This document shows, in pieces, positions 28,014 through 37,258 of a DNA stretch of 64,000 nt. The first letter of the stretch is position 1. Each line of letters begins with the position of its first letter. Where the stretch lies: NCBI RefSeq assembly GCF_009765985.1, contig NZ_LMUM01000033.1, positions 18,397-82,396 on the forward strand, written 5' to 3'. This stretch comes from Acidobacterium sp. S8. Its GTDB lineage: Bacteria > Acidobacteriota > Terriglobia > Terriglobales > Acidobacteriaceae. Below the pieces are notes generated by a model. That model did no database searches and was not told where the DNA came from. It was given only the letters and a program-made list of their open reading frames with translations. A program made the position numbers and the translations under genes.

Positions 28014-29672
28014 GTGCAAGATCAAGATCGTCTGCAAGCCGCCAGTCCTGAGCCAACAAACAAGAAGAATAGCCGCTTAAAGCGTATCTTGCTATGGACA
28101 GGCTGCATTTTTTTAGTCCTTGTCATTGCCGGACTCATCGCTGTGGAGATTATGTTGCGCCGTGCAGAACCGATTCTGCGTGCACGAGTCATTGATGCTC
28201 TGAGCCACCGTTTCGATAGCAGGGTCGAGCTTGATCATTTTCATGTTCATTTTCTGGCCGGCTTTCAGGTCTCGGGCTCCGGCCTCAAGTTGTTTCCGAA
28301 TGATCTCGATATGGACAAGCCGCTCTTCGCGGTCGACGAATTTTCCTTCCGCACTACCTGGCAAGGCCTGTTGCGCGCGCCAATGTATGTCGATAGGGTC
28401 AATCTGAAGGGCATGCATATTCAGATGCCGTCGAAAGACCAGCGCCAGAACATTCCTAAGCTGAATGGAAGCGCCGGTGACGGTAAAAACAAGATATTCG
28501 TCGGCCAGATAGAGGTGGATGGGGCATCTCTCGTGCTCGCCACCAATAAGCCGGGCAAAGTGCCGATGAACTTCGAAATCAGCCATATAACGCTACAGTC
28601 CGTGGGCGCGGGGCAACCGATGAAGTTTCACGCCATACTCACCAATCCCAAGCCTATCGGCAATATTGATTCAACCGGCTATTTTGGTCCGTTTGATGCA
28701 CACCATCCTGGCGATTCACCGGTGCGCGGGGATTATCGTTTCAGCCATGCTGATCTCAATACCATCAAAGGCATCGGCGGCATGTTATCTTCTATAGGAA
28801 AATACGACGGGACTCTCAATCACATTGTGGTCGACGGTGAAACTGACACCCCCAACTTCAGCCTCGACTCCGCGAATCATCCCATGCCGCTGCATACAAA
28901 ATTTCATGCCATCGTCGATGGCACAAATGGTGACACCCACCTTCAATCGGTAAACGCCCAGCTCCTACATTCGCACATCATTGCAGTTGGAGATTTTGTG
29001 CGCATACCCCAGGGTGGCCACAATCTCACCCTCGATGTCACCGTAGGTCCAGCTCGAATCGAAGATATGTTGCGGCTGGCTGTCAAGACCGTTCCGCCCA
29101 TCATGGACGGAGACCTGAAGCTCAAGACGAAATTCTTTCTCCCTCCCGGCAAGATTTCCGTCTCGCAGAAGCTGCACCTCAAAGGGACATTCGAGGTCAC
29201 TAACGCCACTTTCACCAACGACAAAGTGCAGGAAAAGGTGGACGAACTGAGCCTGCGCAGCCAGAACAGAGCAAAGGAAGCAAAGAATATCGACAAGCAG
29301 AATCCCGATGCGATCGCATCTCAGATGCGCGGCGAATTTCAGCTGGCGGATAGCAAGTTGACATTCAATAGCCTTCAGTACAACGTTCCTGGTGCTGATA
29401 TTGCTCTCAATGGCGTCTACAGCCTCGATGGAAATCAGTTTGACTTTCACGGCAACGCCAGGCTGAAAGCAAAGGTTTCGCAGCTCATGACGGGATGGAA
29501 ATCCGTGTTGTTAAAGCCGGCCGATCCGTTTTTCTCGAAGGACGGCGCCGGCACGGAAGTGCCCATCCAGATCACCGGAACGCGCTCGGCGCCGAAGTTT
29601 GGGTTAGACTTCCACCACAAGGACAAGGATAACCACGGCGGCGATAACTCTTCCGACAAAAACAAGCACTAG
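28014..29672 (+). CDS. AsmA-like envelope protein
   Basis: A 552-residue protein with one N-terminal membrane anchor (about residues 28-48, WTGCIFLVLVIAGLIAVEI) and a long periplasmic part made of beta-rich repeats like AsmA/DUF748 proteins, which form lipid-transport bridges or affect outer-membrane assembly. The GTG at 28014 has GAAAGG seven bases upstream and is preferred to a TTG at 27999. The end is very rich in His, Asp and Lys (DFHHKDKDNHGGDN). Family call from overall pattern; function inferred. Confidence 0.65.
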   Translation: MQDQDRLQAASPEPTNKKNSRLKRILLWTGCIFLVLVIAGLIAVEIMLRRAEPILRARVIDALSHRFDSRVELDHFHVHFLAGFQVSGSGLKLFPNDLDMDKPLFAVDEFSFRTTWQGLLRAPMYVDRVNLKGMHIQMPSKDQRQNIPKLNGSAGDGKNKIFVGQIEVDGASLVLATNKPGKVPMNFEISHITLQSVGAGQPMKFHAILTNPKPIGNIDSTGYFGPFDAHHPGDSPVRGDYRFSHADLNTIKGIGGMLSSIGKYDGTLNHIVVDGETDTPNFSLDSANHPMPLHTKFHAIVDGTNGDTHLQSVNAQLLHSHIIAVGDFVRIPQGGHNLTLDVTVGPARIEDMLRLAVKTVPPIMDGDLKLKTKFFLPPGKISVSQKLHLKGTFEVTNATFTNDKVQEKVDELSLRSQNRAKEAKNIDKQNPDAIASQMRGEFQLADSKLTFNSLQYNVPGADIALNGVYSLDGNQFDFHGNARLKAKVSQLMTGWKSVLLKPADPFFSKDGAGTEVPIQITGTRSAPKFGLDFHHKDKDNHGGDNSSDKNKH

Positions 29673-29779
29673 TCCGTCCTGCAAGCCTGCCGCGGGATGT
29701 GTTAGTTTCTGTGACGTGATCATCAGCATCGCGTCGGAGCCAATAGAATGCGATGCATCGTACTTCCTGGAGGGACACG

Positions 29780-31531
29780 ATGAAACGCGCTTCGATCAAA
29801 CATCTCTGCGCAGGCATGGCGCTTGCCATCAGCAGCTGCCTGTGGGCTCAGACAGCTGCAACCCAACCGGCCGCAGCTTCTTCGGCGCAGCCATGGTGGA
29901 AAGGCGCGGTGCTCTATGAGATCTATCCGCGCAGCTTTCAGGATTCAAACGACGACGGCATCGGCGATTTGAATGGCATTACACGGCGTCTCGATTACCT
30001 GAAGACTCTCGGCGTCGACGCCATCTGGCTCTCTCCGATCTACCCGTCCCCCCAAGTCGACTTCGGCTACGACATCTCGAACTACGAAGCGATCGACCCC
30101 CAATACGGTACGCTGAAAGATTTCGATCACCTTGTCGCCGAGGCGAAAAAGCGCAACATTCGTATCATCATGGATCTCGTGCTCAACCACACTTCCGACA
30201 AGCATCCATGGTTCATTGAATCGCGCAGCTCGAAGACAAATCCAAAGCGCGACTGGTATGTGTGGCGTGACGGCAAAGGCGCGGGCCAGCCTCCAAACGA
30301 CTGGCAATCCGACTTCGGCCATTCGGCATGGCAGTTCGACCCGAAAACAAACCAGTATTACTACCACAAGTTCTACATCCAGCAGCCCGACTTGAACTGG
30401 AATAACCCTGCGGTACGCAAGGCCATGTATGACGTGGAGCGCTTCTGGATTAACCGTGGCGTCGCCGGCTTTCGTCTCGATGCCATCACCACGCTCTTTG
30501 AAGATCCGCAGTGGCGTGACGACGTTGCCGTAAAAGACGAGAACGGCAAGACCAAAATCAACGAATACGGCGATACGCAACTGGACGACGCCATGACGAA
30601 CAACCTGCCGGAAGTACATGACGTATTACGCCAGCTGCGGCAGGTTGCCGACAGTTACAAAGGTCGCGACGTTGTCCTGATCGGTGAGACGTATCTGAAC
30701 AGCATCAACGATCTGAAGAAAATGTATGGCGCGAACGACGACGAACTGCAGCTTCCCATGGATATGCAGATCGGTTTCATCAACAAGCTCGATGTAAGTC
30801 TCTTCCGCAAGCGCATTGACGAAGTGCAGAACGATGTCAACGGCGATGAGCCGATGATCGTCTTCGACAACCACGACAACCCGCGCTGGGACCGCTATGG
30901 CGACGGCACGCATAATCAGGATATTGGCCGTGTGATTGCGACGATCCTGTTTGCCACCCGCGGCACCGCGCTCTTCTATTACGGCGATGAGATCGGTATG
31001 GTCACCACACCTCCTACTCGCAAAGAAGATGTGAAAGATCCTGTTGGCTTAACCGGATGGCCCAAAAACAAGGGCCGCGACGGTGAGCGCACTCCTATGC
31101 AATGGGATGATGGCCCAAACGCCGGGTTCACCGCTGCTAACGTGACGCCGTGGCTGCCAATTCCGCCGAGCTACAAAACGGTGAACGTAAAGAATCAGGT
31201 GATGGATTTCGATTCAATGTTGAACTGGTACAAGCAGCTCATCGAATTCCGCCGCTCCACGCCTGCATTACGAGATGGCAAGAATGTCATGCTGAACACC
31301 AGCGACAACAATGTGCTCTCATGGCTACGTGTCGCGCCGGGACAACCGGCGGTGGTAATCGCCTGCAACTTTACCGCGCAACCGCAGAAGGTCAGCTTCG
31401 ATCTGTCATCGCAGGGCATTACCGGCAAGCAGGCAAAGACATTGATGAAGACTCCGGGATCGAGCGATCCTTCGTCTCTCGACAACGTTCAACTGCCGCC
31501 CTTCGGTGTCTACATGGGACAAGTGCAGTAA
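29780..31531 (+). CDS. Secreted GH13 alpha-glucosidase/oligo-glucosidase
   Basis: A 583-residue retaining glycosidase of the alpha-amylase family. The start at 29780 has GGAGGG upstream and gives a signal peptide ending near LWAQ. Conserved regions follow in order: DLVLNHTSDKHPW, GVAGFRLDAI (nucleophile Asp), VLIGETYL (acid/base Glu) and VFDNHDNPR. The N-terminal YEIYPRSFQDSNDDGIGDL is typical of oligo-1,6-glucosidase/alpha-glucosidase subfamilies. It probably works outside the inner membrane near the trehalase in glucoside use. It ends at a strong terminator. Confidence 0.92.
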   Translation: MKRASIKHLCAGMALAISSCLWAQTAATQPAAASSAQPWWKGAVLYEIYPRSFQDSNDDGIGDLNGITRRLDYLKTLGVDAIWLSPIYPSPQVDFGYDISNYEAIDPQYGTLKDFDHLVAEAKKRNIRIIMDLVLNHTSDKHPWFIESRSSKTNPKRDWYVWRDGKGAGQPPNDWQSDFGHSAWQFDPKTNQYYYHKFYIQQPDLNWNNPAVRKAMYDVERFWINRGVAGFRLDAITTLFEDPQWRDDVAVKDENGKTKINEYGDTQLDDAMTNNLPEVHDVLRQLRQVADSYKGRDVVLIGETYLNSINDLKKMYGANDDELQLPMDMQIGFINKLDVSLFRKRIDEVQNDVNGDEPMIVFDNHDNPRWDRYGDGTHNQDIGRVIATILFATRGTALFYYGDEIGMVTTPPTRKEDVKDPVGLTGWPKNKGRDGERTPMQWDDGPNAGFTAANVTPWLPIPPSYKTVNVKNQVMDFDSMLNWYKQLIEFRRSTPALRDGKNVMLNTSDNNVLSWLRVAPGQPAVVIACNFTAQPQKVSFDLSSQGITGKQAKTLMKTPGSSDPSSLDNVQLPPFGVYMGQVQ

Positions 31532-31542
31532 AACTTGAATCA

Positions 31543-32157
31543 TCATAAAAGCCTGCGTTTCCGCGCAGGCTTTTCTTTCACCTCATATGCAGCCAGGAAG
31601 GCATCTGCCACGTACGGAGCCAGGTCAGCAGGTAGTTTCCCCCCAAACCGGCTTATGAACACATGCCGATAAAGCATCGGACCGATCAGCAGTGCAATAC
31701 CGACCTCAGGATCGAGGGACTCGGCCAGCCTTCCCTGAGCGATGCCGCGTTTCATCATCTCGCGCAGCTGCGCCCGAGGCCGCTCTAACACGCGTGATCG
31801 CCACTGCTCTCCAAACGCACGATTGCGCGCGGAATAAGCGATCATGTGCGGCATGATCCGCTCTTTCATTTCTTTGCGATGGGCGGCAGGCTGGTAGTTG
31901 AGTTGCGCAATCAGGTCTGCGCGCAGGTCGCCTGAATCAAAGACCGGAGGCTCTTCATCGACTCCGTGCAAGTAACCAAGTACTTCAAGACAGAGCTTAT
32001 CTTTGTCGCGCCAGTGGTTGTAGATGGTCGCCTTGCTGACACCCGCCGCTTCGGCGATGGCGTCCATGCTTGTCGCTTCAATGCCGCGCTCGGCAAAGAG
32101 ATGGAGCGCGGCCTCGAGTATGTTTCGGTGTACGGTAGCGCTTCTCGTTCGTGCCAT
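31543..32157 (-). CDS. TetR family transcriptional regulator
   Basis: A 204-residue repressor. The helix-turn-helix is ATSMDAIAEAAGVSKATIYN (about residues 29-48) and the C-terminal ligand domain resembles TetR_C_11 types. It is the third gene of a unit with an ABC exporter, three bases after the permease stop, so it very likely represses its own operon through the palindrome at 33724-33738. Its last codons contain the terminator hairpin. Ligand unknown, presumably a drug-like substrate of the exporter. Confidence 0.9.
   Translation of the reverse strand: MARTRSATVHRNILEAALHLFAERGIEATSMDAIAEAAGVSKATIYNHWRDKDKLCLEVLGYLHGVDEEPPVFDSGDLRADLIAQLNYQPAAHRKEMKERIMPHMIAYSARNRAFGEQWRSRVLERPRAQLREMMKRGIAQGRLAESLDPEVGIALLIGPMLYRHVFISRFGGKLPADLAPYVADAFLAAYEVKEKPARKRRLL
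31547..31574. terminator. Bidirectional Rho-independent terminator
   Basis: AAAAGCCTGCG and CGCAGGCTTTT form an 11-bp stem with a six-base loop. T-rich ends on both strands allow it to serve the GH13 gene (plus) and the tetR transcript (minus). It lies inside the last codons of the tetR gene. Confidence 0.85.
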
Positions 32158-32160
32158 TGC

Positions 32161-32910
32161 TCAGATTTGAATCTTCGAAAAGAAGTATGCGCCGAGACTC
32201 AGAAATGCGGCCGCGATGAATGCCATTACAGCAACGTCCAAAGCGAAGTTAAAGTGCCACACCCCAGTCAAGGATCCGCGCAGCCCGTCGATTCCATAGG
32301 TCAATGGATCGAGGCGTGTAATCACTGTCAGCACTGATGGCAGATGCGAGAGTGGATACAGCGCACCCGACAAAAAGAACATCGGCATCACCATAAAGTT
32401 CATTACGATGGGGAAGCCCTGCATGTCTTTAATGACCGATCCGAACGCGGTTCCAAGCGCGGCAAAGGTAATGGCCACCATCGCCATGAATACGAATGCC
32501 TGCGGCAACGCTGTGGCCCAGTTATGCGGACGCAGCCCGGCAATCAGGCAGATGATGAAGACCAGTACGCCCTGAAATGTAGCGACCGTCGCCGACCCCA
32601 GCGTGCGCCCCAGCATGATCTGCATGCGGGACACAGGAGCTACCAGCGTTTCCTTGAGAAACCCGAACTGCCTGTCCCAAAGGATGGAAATGCCGGAAAA
32701 AATGCACATGAAAAGAATTGACATGCCCACAACGCCGGGCGCAATGAACTGTACATAGCTGCCGTTGCCTGCGCGTTCGAAAACCGGTCCAAGTCCGAAG
32801 CCCAGCGCCAGCAGATAGAGCAGCGGCTGACCCAGCGAAGCGATGATCTGCACACGAGAGCGCGTATAACGCTTCAGCTCGCGCAGCCAGAGAATATAAA
32901 TCGCGCTCAT
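32161..32910 (-). CDS. ABC-2 type exporter permease, DrrB-like
   Basis: A 249-residue inner membrane protein with about six hydrophobic segments and the ABC-2 family middle region (SRMQIMLGRTLGSATVATFQ). It starts MSAIYILWLRELKRYTRSRV, typical of daunorubicin-resistance-type permeases. It is encoded 3 bp after the ATPase and 3 bp before the TetR gene, so all three are one unit. Substrate unknown. Confidence 0.9.
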   Translation of the reverse strand: MSAIYILWLRELKRYTRSRVQIIASLGQPLLYLLALGFGLGPVFERAGNGSYVQFIAPGVVGMSILFMCIFSGISILWDRQFGFLKETLVAPVSRMQIMLGRTLGSATVATFQGVLVFIICLIAGLRPHNWATALPQAFVFMAMVAITFAALGTAFGSVIKDMQGFPIVMNFMVMPMFFLSGALYPLSHLPSVLTVITRLDPLTYGIDGLRGSLTGVWHFNFALDVAVMAFIAAAFLSLGAYFFSKIQI

Positions 32911-32913
32911 CCT

Positions 32914-33699
32914 CTACCTCCTCCACATCCGCGCCATCTGGCGCATGCCTTCCGCGGTGCTCGCGCTCTCATCGCGCAGAGACTCGCCAGTAAGCGCTAG
33001 AAACGCCTCTTCGAGCGACTCCGTGTTGGTGCTCGCCTTCAGCTCGGCCGAGGTTCCCTGCGCAATCAGTTGCCCGTGATCGACGATGGCGATGCGATGC
33101 GCCACGCGATCGGCTTCATCCATGTAGTGCGTCGTCAAAAAGACCGTCGTCTTCTCCGTCTCGTTAAGCCGCTTCACGTGCGACCACAGCTGATTGCGGC
33201 TCTGCGGATCGAGCCCCAGCGTTGGCTCGTCAAGAAACAGAATCTTAGGCGTATGCAGAAAGCCGCGCGCAATCTCCAGTCGGCGCTTCATGCCGCCGGA
33301 AAACTCTTTCACATAGCTGTCTCTGCGATCCCAAAGCTCGAAAAGTTTAAGCAATGACTCGATGCGCTCGGTGCGCACCTTGCGCGGCACATGATACAGA
33401 ACGCCGTGCAGCTCCATGTTTTCGTAAGCGGTTTGCTCGCCATCGAGGCTCGGGTCCTGAAAGACGATCCCGAAGCGCTGCCGTGCTTCTTTCTGCTGGA
33501 GCATGGGATTCAGCCCGTCCAGTTCAACCGTTCCGCTGGTCGGCTTCAGCAGGGTGGTCAGCATTTTGATGGTCGTGGTCTTACCCGCCCCATTCGGCCC
33601 AAGAAAAGCGAATATCTCCCCCTGCTTTACATCAAACGAAATACCCTTCACGGCGGTGAAGTCGCCAAACGTCTTAACCAGGTTGTCGACACGGATCAT
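32914..33699 (-). CDS. ABC exporter ATPase, DrrA-like
   Basis: A 261-residue ATPase with Walker A GPNGAGKTT (about residues 34-42), signature FSGGMKRRLE, Walker B ILFLDEPTLGLD and switch His in LTTHYMDEADRV. It pairs with the following permease to pump hydrophobic compounds or lipids out. It is the first gene of the unit, 24 bp after the predicted operator and -10 element. Confidence 0.94.
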   Translation of the reverse strand: MIRVDNLVKTFGDFTAVKGISFDVKQGEIFAFLGPNGAGKTTTIKMLTTLLKPTSGTVELDGLNPMLQQKEARQRFGIVFQDPSLDGEQTAYENMELHGVLYHVPRKVRTERIESLLKLFELWDRRDSYVKEFSGGMKRRLEIARGFLHTPKILFLDEPTLGLDPQSRNQLWSHVKRLNETEKTTVFLTTHYMDEADRVAHRIAIVDHGQLIAQGTSAELKASTNTESLEEAFLALTGESLRDESASTAEGMRQMARMWRR

Positions 33700-33723
33700 A
33701 GAAGTCCTTCCTGCATATCCAAT

Positions 33724-33751
33724 ACTGTACGGTACAGTTTAGTATTGTCAA
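33724..33751 (-). promoter_or_regulatory. Promoter with TetR-type operator palindrome
   Basis: On the minus strand TTGACA (33746-33751) and TACAGT (33724-33729) are 16 bases apart and fit a sigma-70 promoter. A perfect 7-1-7 palindrome, ACTGTAC-G-GTACAGT (33724-33738), covers the -10 and part of the spacer. Its size and place fit binding by the TetR protein encoded in the same unit. Confidence 0.75.
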
Positions 33752-33844
33752 GAAGGACTTCGTGATATCGACGCCAATTTGACGGAAATTCAACGCGCGA
33801 AGGCGTATTCTGAGCGCAGAAACGCTATTACTGAGGCATGAACA

Positions 33845-35014
33845 ATGGCAGCGACTACGACAGCCGAATCAACCTTCCACGCAGCCGGAAGCTCCAGCCG
33901 TATTCCGTGGTATCTCTGGTGCGCTGCCCTCTCTGTCACTTCGGTCACCATCGGCGCCCACTGGGATGTCTCATGGCACCGCTCGATCGGCCGCGACACT
34001 TTCTGGACGCCCGCGCACCTGGCCATCTATGCCTGCGGTGTTCTCGCCGGAATCTGTTGCGGCTACCTGATCCTGAATACCACCTTCCGTCGCGTGCCGG
34101 AACTTCTCGCTTCATCGGTGAGCGTCTTCGGCTTCCGCGCACCCTTAGGTGCGTTTCTTGCGGCATGGGGCGGAATCGCAATGCTCACCTCCGCGCCTTT
34201 CGACAACTGGTGGCATAGCGCCTACGGTCTCGACGTAAAGATCGTGAGTCCGCCGCACACGTTGCTGATGCTCGGCATCTTTGCCGTCGAAGTCGGCTCA
34301 TTCTTCCTGATCGCCGCAGCCATGAACCGCGCCGACAGCGCGCTCTTCAAGAAGCTCCAGTGGCTTCTTGTCTACCTCGGCGGATTGATGCTCGTGCTCA
34401 CCATGTTCTTCCGCATGCAATACACGTGGGACATCAGGCTGCACTCTTCGGCCGCCTACATCGTCGTTGCGCTCGGCGTGCCAACTTACTTTGCCATGTT
34501 GTGGGAGTGCTCCCGCCATCGCTGGGCCGCGACATTGTCAGCGGCCTTCTACAGTCTTTTTATCATTGGACTGATACTCATCCTGCCGCTCTTTCCCGCT
34601 GAGCCCAAGCTGGGGCCAGTCTATGAGCCGGTCCATCAATTCATTCCTCCGCTCTTCCCGCTGCTGCTTATCGTTCCGGCGTTCTTCATGGACCTGTTGC
34701 TCGATAAAACCCAGACATGGAAGTCTTGGATGGTTTCGCTTATCGCAGGACCGGTCTTCGTGCTCTCGTTCGTAGCCGCAGAGTGGCCTTTTGCCAGCTT
34801 CCTGATGACTGCAGCGGCAAAAAACCGCTTCTTCGGCACAGGCTATCTCGACTACGGCACGCCATCCTGGTCACATGTGGCCCTTCGGCAGTTCGTCGAT
34901 GTCGATCACGGCTTCGCCCTGTGGAAAGGTCTTCTCCTCGCGATGGTGTACGCCGCACTCAGCACGTGGCTCGGACTCGCGCTCGGCAAATGGATGCGAA
35001 AGGTACAACGTTGA
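33845..35014 (+). CDS. Polytopic membrane protein of unknown function, His-rich
   Basis: A 389-residue protein with about ten hydrophobic segments. Near the segment ends are clustered His, Asp and Trp residues: AHWDVSWHRS, WTPAHLAIY, PFDNWWHSAYGLD, VSPPHTLL, YEPVHQFIPP and VDHGFALWKG. Such placement suggests metal or proton chemistry in the membrane, but I know no function for it. Its TGA overlaps the ATG of the next gene (TGATG), so the two are coupled. It is divergent from the ABC exporter operon and may share its operator. Confidence 0.75.
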   Translation: MAATTTAESTFHAAGSSSRIPWYLWCAALSVTSVTIGAHWDVSWHRSIGRDTFWTPAHLAIYACGVLAGICCGYLILNTTFRRVPELLASSVSVFGFRAPLGAFLAAWGGIAMLTSAPFDNWWHSAYGLDVKIVSPPHTLLMLGIFAVEVGSFFLIAAAMNRADSALFKKLQWLLVYLGGLMLVLTMFFRMQYTWDIRLHSSAAYIVVALGVPTYFAMLWECSRHRWAATLSAAFYSLFIIGLILILPLFPAEPKLGPVYEPVHQFIPPLFPLLLIVPAFFMDLLLDKTQTWKSWMVSLIAGPVFVLSFVAAEWPFASFLMTAAAKNRFFGTGYLDYGTPSWSHVALRQFVDVDHGFALWKGLLLAMVYAALSTWLGLALGKWMRKVQR

Positions 35015-36513
35015 TGCAGCGTTTCAAATCGCCATACTTGTTCGGAATTTTTCTTGCCTTGTTTTGTACTTTGCCCGTGAGCGCGCATGTCGGCAGCCCC
35101 GACGTATATGCCCAGGGCGATGCCGGCCCCTACAAACTCTTTGTCGTTATACGTCCGCCGCTCGTCATTCCCGGTGTTGCTGAAATCGAGGTGCGGTCCA
35201 GCACACCTGGCGTCGATAAAATCACAATCACACCCATGCTGCTGACGGGCGAGGCCTCGAAGCATCCGCCCGTTCCCGATACGATGACCCGACCCTCGGG
35301 CGATGCCCAGTTCTTCACCGGTCATCTCTGGATCATGGCAACCGGCTCCTGGCAGGTACGCTTTTCAGCTGATGGCAGCCAGGGTCCGGGTGTGCTGTCC
35401 ATTCCGGTCCCGGCTACCTCGATTGCCACCCGCAAGATGAAGCATGGCATGGGCCTCATGCTGGCCGCACTCGGCGTCATTCTTGTTCTTGGCATGGTAG
35501 GCATTGTCGGCGCAGCAGCGCGCGATGCCCAGCTCAAACCGGGCGAAAAAGCGCCGCCTCAAAACCGCCGCCGCGCTTATGTAGCGATGACAGTTACACT
35601 AGCGATTCTCGTGCTTGGCGTGATTCTCGGCGGTAAGTGGTGGAATGCTGAAGCAGCAGATTACGCCTCGAACATCTACAAGCCGCTGCAGATGACGGCA
35701 ACCCTGCAACCGAATGATGTTCTCGATCTAAAAATGACCGATCCCGGTTGGCTCAGCGCTCGTAAGCTCGATGACTTCGTTCCCGACCACAACCACTTGA
35801 TGCACCTTTACGCCATACGCTGGCCAGCCATGGACGTGGTGTATCATCTGCATCCCGATCAGGCAGAAACAGGTGACTTTCGGCTAACGCTCCCATCCAT
35901 GCCGGCAGGCGATTACCACCTCTACGCTGATGTTGTCCATGCCAACGGCTTTCCCGAGACCCTCGTCACCTCGATCAAAGTGCCGTTCATCCAGGGGCGC
36001 GCTCTCGCCGGAGACGACGCCGAAGGAACCGCCACTTCGCTCAAATGGAATGGCAGCGGAACGGAACTCAGCCCAAGCTATAAGCTGCCCGACGGCTACA
36101 CCATGACATGGAAGCGTCCTGTAACCTTCACCGCGAAGGCACCAGAGGACTTTACCTTTACCCTGCTCGATGCGCAGAACCAACCCCCTAAAGACATGCA
36201 GCTTTACATGGGAATGGTAGGCCACGCCGCGTTTGTAAAGACTGATGGCACCGTCTTCGCCCATATTCATCCGTCAGGATCGGTTTCAATGGCGGCGCTT
36301 ATGATGGCGCAGTCGCAGAACGGAAGTTCCGCAAACAATTCGGGAGACATGAAAGACATGCCAGGAATGGACATGAGCGGGAGCTCGGAATCCATCCCCA
36401 ACACGGTGAGCTTTCCCTATGGATTTCCCACACCCGGCAACTACCGTATCTTCGTCCAGATGAAGCACGGCAGCACAGTCGAAACCGCAACCTTTGATGC
36501 CCAGGTGCAGTAA
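35014..36513 (+). CDS. Membrane-bound His/Met-rich envelope protein, possible metal binding
   Basis: From the ATG at 35014 a 499-residue protein with a signal peptide (FGIFLALFCTLPVSA), a beta-sandwich-like domain (about 30-140), two membrane helices (about 150-175 and 190-208) and a second outside region. The latter has clustered ligands: DHNHLMHLY, VYHLHPDQ, FAHIHPSG, LYMGMVGHAA and DMKDMPGMDMSG near the end. Such His and Met patches are seen in periplasmic copper proteins. Metal binding is inferred only. It is translationally coupled to the upstream membrane protein, suggesting a complex. Confidence 0.65.
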   Translation: MQRFKSPYLFGIFLALFCTLPVSAHVGSPDVYAQGDAGPYKLFVVIRPPLVIPGVAEIEVRSSTPGVDKITITPMLLTGEASKHPPVPDTMTRPSGDAQFFTGHLWIMATGSWQVRFSADGSQGPGVLSIPVPATSIATRKMKHGMGLMLAALGVILVLGMVGIVGAAARDAQLKPGEKAPPQNRRRAYVAMTVTLAILVLGVILGGKWWNAEAADYASNIYKPLQMTATLQPNDVLDLKMTDPGWLSARKLDDFVPDHNHLMHLYAIRWPAMDVVYHLHPDQAETGDFRLTLPSMPAGDYHLYADVVHANGFPETLVTSIKVPFIQGRALAGDDAEGTATSLKWNGSGTELSPSYKLPDGYTMTWKRPVTFTAKAPEDFTFTLLDAQNQPPKDMQLYMGMVGHAAFVKTDGTVFAHIHPSGSVSMAALMMAQSQNGSSANNSGDMKDMPGMDMSGSSESIPNTVSFPYGFPTPGNYRIFVQMKHGSTVETATFDAQVQ

Positions 36514-36519
36514 GCCTGA

Positions 36520-37134
36520 TTACAGAGCAGGCTTATCCCAGTCTGCGAGCACAATCTCTGCCAGCGCCTTGCGCTGCCGCGGAGCTTCCTCATTGGTGCG
36601 CATCTGGTCGTGCAGCGTCGCCGGATCGCCGAAGTAACCGAGCGCCGTCACGGCTCCCACCTCGTAATCCGCGGGAACATTGAATGCCTTGCGTGCCTTG
36701 CCGTGATCGAAGCCGGCCATGGAATGCGCATGCAGCCCTAATGCTGTGGCCTCAAGCGCGAGAGAGATCGTCGCAGCGCCGGTATCGTGCAGCGCATGGT
36801 AATTCGGGTTTCCGTTCTGCAGGAACTTGTTGCTCGCCACAGTCAGGATCAGTACCGGCGCGCTCTTCGCCCAACCCTGGTTGAACTCAACCAGCGAGTC
36901 AAAGATCTTCTGGTAAGTTGCATCGCCACGCAGTCCGACGAAAAACCGCCACGGCTGCTCGTTGTAAGAGGACGGTGCCCAGCGCGCGGCTTCAAAGACC
37001 TTCTTCAGATCATCGGTGGAAACGTCTTTATCAGCAAAGGCGCGAGGACTCCAGCGGCGCAGGAAAACATCTTCCACTCCGGGTACTGCAGGTGCGTGTT
37101 TCAGTTTTTCGACTTCTTCGGGTGTATGCGGCAC
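36520..37134 (-). CDS. Nitroreductase family protein
   Basis: A 204-residue FMN-type reductase. The start is a GTG at 37134 (PHTPEEVEKLKHAP), with GGAAGGAG seven bases before it; a much longer upstream frame is spurious because it would run through the creatininase start. Motifs RRWSPRAFADK and ARWAPSSYNEQPWRFFVG are the FMN-binding and active-site segments of the family. It may reduce nitro compounds or quinones with NAD(P)H; the natural substrate is unknown. Confidence 0.9.
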   Translation of the reverse strand: MPHTPEEVEKLKHAPAVPGVEDVFLRRWSPRAFADKDVSTDDLKKVFEAARWAPSSYNEQPWRFFVGLRGDATYQKIFDSLVEFNQGWAKSAPVLILTVASNKFLQNGNPNYHALHDTGAATISLALEATALGLHAHSMAGFDHGKARKAFNVPADYEVGAVTALGYFGDPATLHDQMRTNEEAPRQRKALAEIVLADWDKPAL

Positions 37135-37258
37135 GGTAAAACTCCTTCCAAGGAATATTCTCCTCCTTTTAGATTCCGCATGGCTCGCGAAGGCTTCCAT
37201 GCATCGTGAAAATCCGATTTCTTTCGCTGTATCATGGGCTTTCTCAGGAGATTCTGCC

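Noticed and set aside
34717..36513. Longer frame for the His/Met-rich protein starting inside the membrane gene
   Set aside because: The signal peptide starts at 35014 and the TGATG coupling explains that start; the upstream part is an out-of-frame reading of the membrane protein gene.
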